A DNA stretch of 64,000 nt from Escallonia rubra (taxonomy: Eukaryota; Streptophyta; Magnoliopsida; Escalloniales; Escalloniaceae). The notes under the pieces are model-generated. The model searched no databases. It was not told the DNA's origin and was given only the letters and a program-made list of their open reading frames with translations. Positions within the stretch are counted from its first letter, which is position 1; each line of letters opens with the position of its first letter. Both the position numbers and the translations under genes were made by a program. The stretch lies in contig JAVXUO010002322.1 in assembly GCA_033065855.1 (NCBI GenBank), positions 508,501-572,500 of the forward strand, in the 5' to 3' direction. Shown piece after piece: positions 36,089-48,501 of the stretch.

Positions 36089-36993
36089 AGATTAATTATA
36101 CTTATGTCCCTGAGATTATAGTGTAATTATAGTTAATGATATTAAGTTTTAAAATGTAACATATCATGACTAAAAACGTTAAAAATGTAACACTTATGTC
36201 CATCCATCAATGTTACGTCCAAAAAGTATATTTTTTTCCTGATGTTATCGTTATGTATTTTTAAAATGACAATACTGCCCTTGTATTGTCTATATTGATT
36301 ATTGAATAATTTTTCACTTCAAGCCCCCCAATTTGAAAATTAGGGTTTTGAACCCTAATTTGTAAATTAGGGTTTAGATAATTACACTATCCATCGTGGC
36401 CCAATCCCCGCCGGTAGCCTCTTTCCTCACCCTGGCAGTCCCATTCCCCGCCAACAGTCCCCTTCTGTTCTTCGCTGAACAAAGCAGATCCACCGCAGCC
36501 CCCCATCGTGGCCCAATCAATCAGATCCACCTGTCGCCGACCATCCGAGAGAAATATAGCTCCATCGCCCCACGCAGCCAGCAGCATACCCATCGTTTCC
36601 CTCCCTCCTAAATTTCACCTTGCCCTTCGAAGATGCTTCGTGAGATCGCAATTTGAATCGATTGCAATTTGCAATCGTCTACCCTCCCCCACCTCGCCGG
36701 CAGTTCCTTTCCCTCACTCTGGCAGTCCGCTTCCCCGCCGTCAACTTGCTGTTATGGGTAGATTTGGAAGTTTATGAGGAAAAAAAAAGGAAGAGAAAAA
36801 AGGGGAGATGAAAAGTAATGGCATATGAAAGAAATTAACCTTTTAACTCAAGGGCACTAAAGTCATTTTTTTAAAACCGTTAGGATTTTTAAGATTCCGT
36901 TTGGTCAACGGACATAAGTGTAATTTGTCCAAAATATTGTCATTGCCTGTAATTATACCCTAACCTCCTCAAGGACATAAGTATAATTAGCCC
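36089..36993. mobile_element. Probable Mutator-like element, 905 bp, older
   Basis: The left end AGATTAATTATACTTATGTC and the right end, GGGCTAATTATACTTATGTC on the minus strand, are inverted repeats. Flanking 9-mers TTTAAGAAA (36080-36088) and TTTAAAAAT (36994-37002) agree at 7 of 9. As in the elements at 22306 and 45669, an AT-rich rim encloses a GC-rich core. The core is partly duplicated: CGCCGGTAGCCTCTTTCCTC and CGCCGGCAGTTCCTTTCCCT each lead into '...ctggcagtcc...ttccccgcc'. Open frames in the core are Pro/Ser-rich and not recognisable. Confidence 0.65.
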
Positions 36994-37232
36994 TTTAAAA
37001 ATTTGAAAACATGCATTGATTTGTTTGAATATCATTATCATAATTGTAAAAACACTGATATTTCTTGCACATTGTTCGAAAAAAATGAAAATGCCTCCAT
37101 ATTGTCTATTTATCATTTGTCAACACGTTTATATGTCAAACTGGGTTGAGTAAAGTCGAATAACATATTTGCAAAAAATGGCAATGCATAGTGTTGGAAT
37201 TTAGCACTTTTGAAAAAAACACTCAAAACTAA

Positions 37233-38719
37233 GGTAGCATTTGAAACTGTTTTTATTTTCAGATTTTATTCAATTTTGAAAGCTGAAAAAAATATCGGCG
37301 TTTGACAGACAGTTTTAGTTTTTCTTTTTTCCTTCAGTTTTGAAAATCGGATTTCAAAATTGGGCTATTTTTGAAAACTCAAATTTGGAGTTCTCAAGGG
37401 CTGTTTGAAATCACTTACATTTTGAGTTTAAAAAAAAAAGACAAAAATCAAAACTAGTTTAGTTTTTATTTTTTACAAAAACAAATGGGTGTTTTTATTT
37501 TGAGTTTTTTCTTTGATGGCGGCGGCGGTGGCGTGGGCGGAGGGGGGGCGGGTGGGGTGGTGGTGGCGGGGGGTGGGGGTGGGGTGACGACGATGGTGGT
37601 GGTCTCAAAACAAAAAGCAAAACTGAAAACCCAAAACTCCAATTAAAATTTGAGTTTTAAAAAACAGTCATGTTTTAAAACTGGTTTTCAAAACTGAAGG
37701 ACAAAAAAAAAAAACTGTATGCCAAACGCGTTTTTTTTTCCAGTTTACAAAACTGAAGAAAAAACTGAAAACTTAAATATTATCAAACGCTACTTCAGTT
37801 TTCAGTTTTCGTTTTCTTCTTGAGATCAAACTTTTAACTTTTGTTAAAAGTATTTCATGTCTCTTCTTCTCTTTCATCTTCATCGCCAATACTTATCACC
37901 CAAGAACACCAAACCACCACCATTGCCAATCACCATACTTATTGATCGCCGCCACCACTGATAAATACACCCGAACACCAAACTACAAACACTGCTAACG
38001 ACGACAGCTAATGACTGTTGATCTACCACTACCAGTAATCAATACACCCAAATACCAAACCTGCCAACATTGCTAACCATCATAGCTATTGACCGCCGCC
38101 ACCACCACTAGTGACCAACACCACGAACACCACCAACCATCATAGCTACAAATAACCACAACCACCGCCACGACTGACCAATATCGTTGAACACTAAACA
38201 CACCAACATCGTTCACCACCACGACACCACCACTCCTCTAAATCCAAATCAACAATCATACCGACCACCATTGTCCCTATAACAAAACCACCATAAGATC
38301 CATTGCTTAGCTCTAGTATCATCGATCTGCGTAGTTAAATTGCAAGCCATTCAAAGTCATTCATCCAATCAAACCCCAATCAGACCCAATGAAATCCTTA
38401 TTCACAAGCTAGTGTATTACTGCCATAACAATAGTTGGACGGTGACATAGGAGATGTGTAGGTCATGGTGGTGCTCTTCTGGTTGTTGAACATAAGAGCT
38501 CAAAAAAAGCTCCCGAGTATTGAAAAATGAAAGAAACGAGAAGAGAGGAAAAATAGAAAGGAAAAAGAAGAAAAACAGAGGAAAAAAAAAAGTTAAAATC
38601 AATTATAGGAACCTTCTATCAAACAACCCATCAGTTTTGTAAAAAAAAAATTTAAAGAGGTTTGGTTTTGGTCTTTTTGAAAACAAAAACTAAAAACTAA
38701 AATGGGTTTCAAAGACATC
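37233..38719. mobile_element. PIF/Harbinger-like element, 1.5 kb, with a nested relative
   Basis: The left end GGTAGCATTTGAAAC and the right end, GGATGTCTTTGAAACCCATT on the minus strand, are flanked by TAA on both sides, a 3-bp duplication fitting PIF/Harbinger. The right end matches the left end of the element at 46665 in opposite orientation, so both belong to one family. Inside, about 37405-37790 looks like a second member with a GGTGGTGGTGGTCT core. CACCAC-rich sequence fills 37900-38280. No transposase seen. Confidence 0.55.
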
Positions 38720-39911
38720 CTAAGTACCAAACATTGAGAAAATGAAAACAAAAAATTGGTAACAAGCGAAGTGAGCAAATGTGTCCAAGATCATCCTCCT
38801 CGGATTTTTATTCTAAATCCTAAAACTGAGGTTACAGAATGAGTTCAATAATTTGTATATTAAAAACTTAATTTTTTTAAATACACAATGTCGAGACATT
38901 AAGGTAAAGAATAAATGTGTATTTTTTTTACTAGTTTCAAAACTACAGAGTTTGTTGCTAATAGTAGAAAGATGAGATTCTTCTACGGAAAAAAAAAGTC
39001 GCTAAAGAATTTTAAGCAACAAAAAGACTATCATATGGTAACAATCATCCACATTATATTGATGTTCCTAGCTACTCACAGATTAATACCAGATTTAGAG
39101 AGAACCACCATAGTTCCTGGCCGTTGCCGACCTCTGTTTACGTAAGATCTAGACCAGATCGAGAGAGAATAAGAATGAACGACTGGCCAATCCATGGAAT
39201 CCCGTCGTCCCAACTCGAAGGAGACGTAATCAGTTCGAAATTCATAGAATCTTTACCTGATGGAAAAATAAACTTGCACCTCCTTGTTTGCCCTCATCCC
39301 CGTTGAGTCTGTTTCTTTTAGACGGTTGACGATGAGAATGAATGTGTTGATGACGCAAGTGACTATTTAACTTTGGCTTCTTTTTGGTCGTTGTAGAGTG
39401 AATATTGTACCATAAGGTACACGTGGGCCTGGCCGCTTTGCTCGAGAGTACAAAATGGAAGCCATATTTAGTTGTAATAAATGAGGTTTCATGAACACAA
39501 GGTCTAAAGAAAGAAACAGACTTCAGTAAACATACAGGTTTTCGTGCCACCAGAAGGGTAGTTTGGCCATTGAAGAAGTCCTTGGAAATTAAAGTCAGCT
39601 AATAGAAGACCGAACAGTGGCTCCAGTACACCAAAAAGAAACAAAAGGGCTAAAGTCAGTGCAACAATTTCCCAAAAGGAGAAAGAAAGTAGATCGAAAA
39701 ACATTTTTTCTAGTTTTGAGATTTGCATTTAACTGGTGGAGAAGTCATCAACATCAGAGAACTGTCCCTTGTTGTGGAAACACTGCTTAACCTTGTCTGT
39801 AAACACTACATGCTTATCGCATCCCTTCCATTCTCCGATAAACTCCCTTACATTTTCTTCTTCTTCTTGCTCCTTAGCATCCTTTGTTCCACCCCCAGTC
39901 TGCAGGCGCCA
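38720..39911. other. Gene-free stretch upstream of the EPFL gene
   Basis: No gene seen. The last few hundred bases should hold the promoter and leader of the EPFL gene, but no convincing TATA box stands out. An in-frame open reading stretch extends upstream to 39723 with ATGs at 39723 and 39810. Confidence 0.4.
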
Positions 39912-40505
39912 ATGATGGTGATGACTCTATCAAGAAACTACCCACTCGGCCTTCAAGTTGCAGTCGCAGTGATTCTGATCATCTTTTCTCTCACAGTTGT
40001 GCCTTCCAAATCAGGTAAAGAGAGTGAACCCTATGATTCCTAATTTTATACATTCTATAGTTAAATTGTGAATGATCCACCCGCTGAATATCTATACAAG
40101 ATCTTCATATATTAGTGTTCCTATGAAAATACTCCTCATGAACAATGAATATGCTTTTTCATGCATGGCTTGCAAATCTGAGCATGTGTTCATATGCATT
40201 TAGTACGTGTTAAATGGTAGTAATTAACTTGGGTGATGCTTGCTTTGCTTAAATTCTGTATGCTACCAGTTGGGACATCACCAAGCTTCGCCGAGAGTGA
40301 TGTGCAACAGATTAATAAGGTTTTGGGTTCAAGGCCGCCCGGATGCGTGAACAAGTGCATGAATTGCAGGCCTTGTGTGGCGACTCTGGTCATTCCTCCC
40401 CATCAGAGGAAGGGATTCGTAGCGTCGTCTCGTGGGGGTGATGATACTACCTATTATCTCCTCTCATGGAAGTGCAGATGCGGGAATAAGCTTTTTCAAC
40501 CCTAG
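39912..40505 (+). CDS. EPIDERMAL PATTERNING FACTOR-like secreted peptide
   Basis: EPF/EPFL peptides are secreted ligands of ERECTA-family receptor kinases that pattern stomata, inflorescence stems and organ margins. Exons 39912-40014 and 40270-40505 (255-bp intron, TCAG|GTAAAG...CTACCAG) give a 112-residue precursor. Residues 1-34 form a signal peptide (LGLQVAVAVILIIFSLTVV core). The mature C-terminal part contains the six-cysteine pattern GSRPPGCVNKCMNCRPC ... WKCRCGNKLFQP, with a 30-residue loop between the fourth and fifth cysteines. PPGC and the KCxCGN ending are family hallmarks. The loop and CVNKCMNC core point to the EPFL1/2/3/8 side, not to EPF1/2 or STOMAGEN, but I cannot fix the subclass. 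An in-frame ATG at 39810 is a possible longer start; I prefer 39912 because it gives a normal signal peptide. Confidence 0.88.
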
Positions 40506-42879
40506 TTGTATTATGTTTCCATTACAAAAATGTGGTCTCCATATGCAAATTAAAGCAGATCAGAAGGTACATGATCCACTCCCCCCCCACCCCCTCAAAG
40601 CCAAAAAATAAGGAAAAAGTGCTGCGGAAGTGTATGTTACTATTTGTTATGTACTTTTAACACTTTCTTTTTCTGGTCAATTCTGGAGGTGAGAAAGTGT
40701 CCTTTTTTGGAGATGAAAAGACATCTCCTCCTTCCCTTCGTATGCTTAAAAACGAAGATGGTGTCAATATCATGAACAGAAGCAAGCGTGGAGCGGTCAT
40801 GTCTCCGTGACCTGATAATAAAATTCTATATTCATTCATAGCAATCAGCCACACATGCACAGTAACAGTACCAATATTGCTTTTGGAGGAGCAAGGAGAA
40901 CTGTTGCATGGCAGGCCAAAGTACACGTACCGTTTTGTCTTTTGATTGCCTTTGTACGTTTACATCCGTTGGGCAATGCGTGGTTGTGCACCTCAATAGG
41001 TTTGAGTTCATGTGGTTCTTTTCTCTTTCTTCTTTGATATAACTAGCTTTGTAATAAACTCAAAAGGCAAAAAAAATGCAGGGGAATTAGGTTATTGTAC
41101 TGTTTGGACAAGTTTGGATACCAGTCCCCGGAGCAGGTAAAACTTGTCTTTGTTCTCTACTAAAGCAGTCGTGGCTGGCTTAGCCAGAAAATTTACAAAC
41201 TTGTGTGCTGCTTTGGTCTCTATGAAGTTGGTATTTAGCTGTTTCGTTTATGAACTTTTTGGAGATAAAAGAAGTGCCAAGTAAAAATTATTGAATGCTT
41301 TCTCCTTTCTTTTTCTTTCAAAAAGGTACTTCTTAACGAGTTCGACCTTATTTGAGTGACATAACAAATGGATACCGAAACAAATATACTATGAAAATAG
41401 AGTACCACGAAAAGACTAGTTCACACACTGCAAGCTGAATCGTGTGAATGAATGAAAGTCCAGGAGTCAAACAGAGTTCCATTAGTAAGATTTTGACACG
41501 CGGCGGTCGATACATTGGTGGCATTCGATCTCATGTTCACTTCTTTTTCCTCTTTCTTCTTTTGTCAATTCGTTGAAGTAACACGACCATCCTCACCATT
41601 TTAGTAAATTTAAGGTGCTAGCTAGAGTGACACTATTTGTCCAATCATTACGTATGAAATTCAAATAGATGAAAAAAGTTTGGACCAATGGCCCGTGGGC
41701 ACGTGCCCACTAGGGCACCCTGTCTCGGCCGCAGCCTATCATCAAAACTTATCCTTTTCTCTTTAGTAATTGTGCAAAATACCTATCAAGCCTTTGTGTC
41801 TAATGATGTGTGAAAGACACATTTAATCAATCTACGGTATATGTATATATTATGTGGTTGCAGCGACGATACTAACACGGGAGATTAGTCGAGTATGTAG
41901 ATTTCGAATACCTTGTTAACATGCAACAAGAACAAAAAAAGGAAAAAAGGAACTCCCTAAAACCCTGTGACACAACAACCATAACGGTACGTGCAAAGGG
42001 TGCTGCCTGTGGTACTCAACCTATCCTACGTAAGAGGATATCGTCAAGGAAGTTCCAGAGTCTGAGAATCGCATGAAGTAGTGAATTGCAAAACATCGAG
42101 AAAAAAGTTTCAAAATATCTTACTACAAGGAAGACAACATCGTAGCTTAGAGCTACGTACGTGCGTAAAGGTTTTTCATAAGCTAAACAAAACATGAAAC
42201 TCGGAAGAGGAGGCACCCATCCTGGAGGTAGCTCCAACACATGACCACAAGGTTAAAAGATCAGTTAAAAGAATGGCAAACTAAGAATTCCAGAGGTTGC
42301 ATATCAGCATAAAGCATTACGTTACCATCTCTGTTGTCAAAACTAGAAGCCGCCTCCTGCGGTATGAGGCTTTTGTCTCATAGGATAGCACGGGACTGGC
42401 GTTTTTGTCAAGTTTTCTTCTTTTATGTCTTGATGATCAAGCTTCAATCGTTTAGTTCGCAAGAACTTGAACAACTTCTTTTAAATATGATTCTTGTACA
42501 AGCAAAAGTACCAAGTCGAGCACGATACACGGTGTTCCGGTTACTTCCCGGGCCGATCCTTACGAGCCTATAATCATACCATATATCGTCACTCAAGCTC
42601 GGATAATCATCGACTCAAAAGCTCTCCATCACATCGCGTAGTAAGTAGTAACTTCCAACTATTCATATGGATATCTAGGATGAATAAATATCAAACACAC
42701 ATCCTAATATTCATGAAAAGTAAATTTAGGACGGGCCTCTTATGGATACCCATAAAAGGCTACTTTGGAGCCCAAAATTCCAAAGTCCAGTAAGACAATC
42801 GAAGCCCACGTATAGCTTAGCCCGATAAAAATATTCTTGCCAAATAAAAACTCTTCTCCAAGAAAAAAAGAGAAAAGAA
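40506..42879. other. Gene-free spacer
   Basis: EPFL 3' region, then unassigned sequence. A 16-bp perfect palindrome, GTGGGCACGTGCCCAC, lies at 41695-41710. The last few hundred bases should contain the promoter of the gene at 42880. No RNA gene or clear transposon end seen. Confidence 0.45.
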
Positions 42880-45800
42880 ATGGCCGCCTGTCTCCGTCCC
42901 GCGCTGGCAAGCGCTCCCACCGCCAATCCGGCTATCACCTGCCCTCGTTTCCTTTACTCCCGTTTCTCCACTAATCACATCCTCCCAGTCCCGGCTCTGT
43001 TCCACCGTCCATTTCCGTCGATTCCCGGCGCGTGGTCCGGCCGGTGCCGCGCGGCGAGTCCCGGTCCGCAGCCGCCGCCGGAATCCGAGCCTGGCGGGAA
43101 AGACTCAAGTTCGTCCTCAGGTGCTAATTTTGATGTTTCCGCTGAGTAAATTTAGATTACTTTTGGCCAATTTAGAGTTTAAAATTCAAATGCTCGGCGT
43201 ATAAACACCTAGCGTGCTATTTGTGTGGTGCATATCATGTATTTCCTTTTGCTGTAGAGATTGTGTGATTACTGATGTGGATAAGGCTAGATAGTTTGAA
43301 AAAAGTTTTCCGGTTGACTTTTTGTGAACTTACTGAAATGGAACTCAGATAGTAATTAGCAATGAGTTACATTAATGTTTACGCGTTCAAGATTTATTCC
43401 AGGAGTCTAGAACAAATCGAACGGGTACAAAAAAAAATTAAATTGAGTGAGTATAAATTAAATTGATGGTCGGAACATATGTTGCTTTTGAAGAGTGACC
43501 AATTGATTAAGAAGTTTCAATCATTTTTAAAAAAGGGTGATAGACGGTTTGGGGCTTTCCCCAATTACGGTGTTCTAGAGTGTGTTTATATCTGCAGCCT
43601 TTACCCCAGCTTTCGTGAATGCTATTTCTGCCAAGCGCATGACCTCCAGGTCACAATGGAGTAACTGAGTAACTTGCAATTGCGCCAAGGCTGGACGTCT
43701 TAACGACTTGATGGTGATGATAGAATTTTATGATCCTCAATTGCTCGAAAGAGTTAAAAGATGTTATTGGGAGGACCTAATGTTTGAATTTGAAATCCTT
43801 GAACTCACATCTGACCATCACATTATTTTTCAAAGAAACTAAAAACGAAGAAGCAATATCAATAATTTTGAAAACTACAGCATCAAGCCTTCCCTTGCCA
43901 AACAAAGTGTAAAGCTTCAGGACGAATATACCGAAATTTTGTAACTTCTTGGCCTTTTTTAGACATTCTGTTTCGTTGATTTCTCGTGCTCAAGCTGTTA
44001 CTCTGAACCTGCTAAGAAACAAGAATTGATAAATTGGTGTGGGCAGTTAGAACTTACACTTTTAGTGTTAAGAACATGTATTTTGGTGCTTAAATGACAT
44101 TTTTTTTCCAATGCCGTACATAATGTGTTAATTGGTCGATCTTTTGCATTTGTTTTTTGGTGGTCAAGATGGCACTTGGTGGCAACTTAGTTTTTTGGGT
44201 TAGGTGATCCTATTGCCTGACTTTTGTTTGTAGTCGGACGAATAGTGTAGGGACGTGGTGGCAACTTAGAAGATTAATTTGTAAATTGATTGTCAGGTTT
44301 AGTGTATGGAAGATCTATAAATCTTAGTTTGAGCACGCGCGGGGGGCCCGCGGGGTGGCGGGGGGGGTGGTTAAGCTTTAAGGCTCCATTCATTTACTAG
44401 TATTAATAGGTCATCGAACTTGGTCGTCTGTAAAAAAGAGGCCATGCTCTTTTCTTTGGGCTTTGGTGGTTCTTGGCATTGGGTCCTCGTGATGTCATTC
44501 AGCAGGAACTTTAGGAGGGGATCTTTTCTTTGCCAGCTTCGTGATATGGGCGAGATATTGTTGCTGTACTTCGCAGGCATTAAGTAAATACTGAATGAAT
44601 TACCACGTCTGGCGCGGGTGGGGGGTTGAGGGGTTCTTTTCAACAATGGGGAATTGCCAAAAGCTTCGATATAAATAGCTCTGTTTGTTTCTTGCTTTAG
44701 AGCAGTCTTGTCGAACTATTGATTGTTGCTCTCTTATGCATAGTGAAGGGAAACTTGGAGGCAAGGGTGCATCAAATTTTGTGCATTGAATGTAGGTTGA
44801 AGGGAGGTTATGTATAGGGCACCAACCTTCGTGTTTAATAAGAATTGCAGGCTTTGAAGCTGATTTTGAGAAAATGCATTATCGACTGCAGTAATGTTCA
44901 GCTCTGTTTTGCTAGAGATCTGGAGACTGTTGGAATGGAATGAAGATGCTAAAGTAGGAACTACATATCCTATGCTAAATAAAGGCTGCTTAGAAGGAAA
45001 AAGAAAGCTGATGAATCCGATGCTTATGCTTTATGATGAGAATAGTTGGGAATAGAAACTGAGGGTCTTCTGGTTTATAGAAGGTGATGACACAAATTTC
45101 TTCACTAGATGTACTGCTGGGGAGGACAATTAGTTCTGAATGAATGCGGGGATTTTGTTGTGCAGGCCAATTAATGATTATTCAAGGAGGACGAGTCGTA
45201 GAGTCCATGCTTGGTTGTGTTGCATTTTGATTCTATTGGAGATAAAGTTGGGAAGATCCGGTCTGGTCTCCAGATGGTACATCAAGGACAGGTTCTTAAA
45301 CACCGCTGACAAGTTATCTTGGGATTTGATGAATGTATCCGGGGAGTTGCATGAAATTCATAGTTTTCAAAAGCTATTGCTTTGATTCGATGTTAGTTTT
45401 CAAATTAACTAACATTGACATATACCAAATGAAGCTAATTAGCTTCATTTGGTATATGTCGATGTTACTCGGGAAGTACTTCTACAAATATCCCCTCCAT
45501 TTGGCAGTCATGTAGGTTGAATGAAATTCAATCCGACAAATTAGAGAGACATCTTTGTTTTTAAGTCATAGTGTGCTTTCTTAAGTCATTGCGTTAGTTA
45601 TTTGTTAATTTTGCAAAGTAAGGGGGTTGGGTTCTCTGCTGCTGCCTTCCTATAATTGGATATTAGTTGGGATAATATCATTTTATTCTCCTGAACTATC
45701 CACGTTTTGTTATTTTGGTCCCTGAACTTTAAAAGTCGTTAAATTAGTCCATGTACTTTGTGCCGTTATCAATTTAGTCCCTCCGTTAGGATTTCCTGTC

Positions 45801-48501
45801 AAAAAAGACCACGTGACAGGCACGAGTCGTTTTTTGAGGGGTATTTTCGGAAATGGACTGAGTCCCACCCTAATTATCCCCCCCTTCTCTCTCTCTCTCT
45901 GCTTGTTTCTCTCCCTCTCCCTTTGAGTAACCCGGATCTGCGAATCGCGAAGGTAAAGCCGCACGCCCCGAACGGGTTCGACTCGGGCTTGCCGCCGGTG
46001 ACCGAATCCATGGCCGGTAGCCTTAGTGTAGCCGGAATTGCAGGAAACAGGGCAGCGGCGCGTTGGTTGCGGCAAGTGGTAGCGGAGGTGTTGGGCGGTG
46101 GCGTTCAGTGAAGGAGCGTCGGAGTTGATCGCCGGTGATGGGGTCCATGGCCGGCAACAGGGCTGTCCCGAGGTGGGAGTGGCGCCGCCGATCTAGGGGC
46201 GGCTGCCATCTCTCATCTTCTCTCCCGTTCTAGGGCCGGGAGCGGGGCTGTCGCGGTGTTGGGCGGTGGCGTTCAGTGAAGGAGCGTCGGAGTTGATCGC
46301 CGGTGATGGGGTCCATGGCCGGCAGCGGGGCTGTCCCGAGGTGGGAGTGGCGCCGCCGATCTAGGGCCGGCTGCCATCTCTCATCTTCTCTCCCGTCTTC
46401 TCTTCTGTTCTCTCTCCCGTTTTCTTTTCTCTTTTTTTTTTTGCCTAAAAACATATATGGTTTTACATTGATACCCCTCAAAAAATGACCCGTGCCTGTC
46501 ACGTGGTCTTTTTTGACGGAAAATCTCAACGGAGGGACTAAATTGATAACGGCACAAAGTACAGGGACTGATTTAACGACTTTTAAAGTTCAGGGACCAA
46601 AATAACAAACCGTGGATAGTTCAGGGAAGTAAAATGATATTATCCCATATTAGTTTAAGGTGTGTTTGAAACCCATTTCAGTTTTCAATTTTCAGTTTTT
46701 GTTTTCATAAAAACCAAAACCTCTTTGAGTTTCCTTCTTTTACAAAACTGATGAATTGTTTGATAGCAGTTTTGTATAATTGGTTTGTACTTTTGTTTTT
46801 CTTTTTTGTTTTTCCTCTCTTCTCTCTTCTATTTTATCTTTCTTCTCTTTTCTTCTCTTTCATTTTTTAGTACTTGAGAGCTTCTTTTGAGCTCCTATCT
46901 TCAACAACTAAAAGCGTCCCCGCCACGACCAACACCTCTCTTCTGCCACCGTCCAACTGTTGTTATTCCATTAACCCACTAGCTAGCGAATTAAGGCTTC
47001 ATTGGCTTTAATTGGGTCCATGGGATGGAATGGTTTGGAATTTACCTGAGTGGATCGAAGATATTAGGGCTAATTGAGGGATGAAATCTTGTGGTGATGT
47101 TTCTTGCAGGGACAATGGTGATCGGTACGATGGTGAATTTGGATTTAGAGGAGTGGTGGTGCCGTGGTGTTAACTGATGTTAGAGGGTTTGGTGTGCGGC
47201 GATGTTGGTTAGTGGTTGTGGTTATCAGCGGCTATGGTGGTTGGCGGTGTTCCTGGATTTGGTGTTCTTGGGTGTTGGTCATTGGTGGCGGCGGCGGCGG
47301 CAGTTGTTGGTTGGCGGTGTTGACAAGTTTGGTGTTTGGGTGTGTTTTATTCAGTCGTGGTGGCAGATCAGTATTTAGTGGTTGTGGCCGTTAGCAGTGT
47401 TTGTAGTTTGGTGTTCGGGGGTGTTGGTGGTGGCGATCAATGGGTATGGTGGTTGGCAATGTTTATGGTTTGGTGTTCTTGGGTGATAGGTATTGGTGAT
47501 GAAGATTGAAAGGAAGAAGAGACATAAAATGTTTCCAATAAAAGTTGAAAGGTGGATCACAAAAAAATTAAAACAAAAACTAAAAATTGTCTCTAATGTT
47601 TTTTTCAGAAACAACCCCATTTTGAAAATTGGTTTATAGAATTGAAGGGGGAAAAATACTAAAACCTTCTGTCAAACGCCGATAATTTTTTCAGTTCTCA
47701 AAACTGAAAAGAAAAACTGTTTCAAACGTTACCTTACTATAGCAATGTTAGAGACACATTTTGGTCAAAGTTTTGGCGGTATAATTGGAGACCTTTCAAG
47801 GGCGCAATTTACTCGTCTTGTTAGAAGTTCGTTGCATATTTCTAACTCGTTGTATATTTAGTTTAATAAGCACAATAAGATTGATTAACCATGTATAGTG
47901 TCATAGATGTATGTTTATAATGTAGAGGAAATATAAGATTCTTGTGCCGTTACTATATTTGTCATGATGTAATCACGTAGGTAACTTTGCATATCTGATT
48001 TCATATCACCAAATTCTTGGAGATAATAGCAATAAATTGGACTTAATATCGTCGATCCACTTCTTAATATCTTATTACGACTTTTTTTATTTGAGCAAAG
48101 GTAGCTCTTTCGTAGCTGGAGATCTATGCAATGTCCAAGTCGTCTATGTATTTGTCGTTGAAAGATCCATTTGAAAATAGATAGATTAGTTCATCAGCTT
48201 GTGGTTTGAGTTTTAATTTGAATGAGTTTTGACTGGTTTAAGTTCTACCTTGTATACTGTTAATAACTTTAGCTGGAGGTCTCTCTGCAACAGCGACTAG
48301 TATTGAGGTATTTCATTTGCAACCTAACCTGGTTCTCTGGTTCTTTTTGACATAGGTCTGCCAGCAACTTTGTCTAGACTTCAAGACACTATGCAGATCT
48401 TTTTTGCTGTTCTTTTCTGGATGTCTCTCTTTTTCTGGGCTTCTGTATGGGATAGAAGCAACAATGGTCCACCGAACAAGGGATCTCGGTTTTGGAAGTA
48501 A
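42880..48501 (+). CDS. Small plant membrane protein, probably plastid-targeted, unknown function
   Basis: Exon 1 (42880-43120) and exon 2 (48356-48501) join in frame across a 5235-bp intron (CCTCAG|GTGCTA...GACATAG) to give 128 residues. The N-terminal ~80 residues begin MAACLRPALASAPTANPA, are rich in Ala, Ser, Pro and Arg with few acids, and look like a chloroplast transit peptide. Exon 2 encodes a short, dense block: GLPATLSRLQDT, a single membrane span MQIFFAVLFWMSLFFWASVW, and a basic tail ending NKGSRFWK. I recall this C-terminal block as conserved among uncharacterised plant proteins but cannot name it. The intron has collected a SINE, a Mutator-like element and a PIF/Harbinger-like element. 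A missing middle exon cannot be excluded, though the phase fits without one. Confidence 0.7.
43520..43700 (-). mobile_element. Decayed tRNA-derived SINE (Au/TS-like)
   Basis: On the minus strand: CCTTGGCGCAATTGCAAGTT (A-box region), then TGTGACCTGGAGGTCATG (B-box region, altered from the usual GGTCACGGGTTCG), then AGAAATAGC and GGGGTAAAGGCTGC. This is the word order of the widespread plant Au/TS SINEs. It lies in the big intron of the gene at 42880. No target duplication recognised, so it is old. Confidence 0.6.
45411..45466. repeat. 56-bp near-perfect palindrome
   Basis: Arms 45411-45438 and 45439-45466 are inverted copies of 28 bp with a single mismatch and no spacer (centre GCTAATTAGC). 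It lies in the intron of the gene at 42880 and is not part of any transposon end I can see. Confidence 0.9.
45669..46646. mobile_element. Non-autonomous Mutator-like element, 978 bp
   Basis: Terminal inverted repeats of roughly 180 bp (left GGGATAATATCATTTTATTC, right ending GATATTATCCC) are flanked by an exact 9-bp duplication, ATATTAGTT, at 45660-45668 and 46647-46655. The GC-rich core contains a 168-bp tandem duplication (46087-46254 and from 46255, each starting GGTGTTGGGCGGTGG) with phrases such as CGCCGGTGATGGGGTCCATG. No transposase. The core may be captured genic sequence. Located in the 5.2-kb intron of the gene at 42880. Confidence 0.9.
46665..47731. mobile_element. PIF/Harbinger-like element, 1.07 kb
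   Basis: The left end GGTGTGTTTGAAACCCATTT and the right end, GGTAACGTTTGAAACAG on the minus strand, are inverted repeats. It is flanked by TAA (left) and TTA (right), compatible with a TWA target although not identical. It is the same family as 37233-38719 in opposite orientation. The interior 47140-47480 is GGTGG/GTTGG-rich low-complexity DNA. It starts 9 bp after the neighbouring Mutator-like element's target duplication. Confidence 0.6.

Noticed and set aside
39723-39911. Upstream in-frame extension of the EPFL gene
   Set aside because: It would add a second hydrophobic stretch before a normal signal peptide; the ATG at 39912 is the better start, though 39810 cannot be excluded.
41695-41710. 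16-bp perfect palindrome GTGGGCACGTGCCCAC
   Set aside because: It contains a G-box but has no gene nearby in a promoter position and no repeat context; not enough to call a feature.
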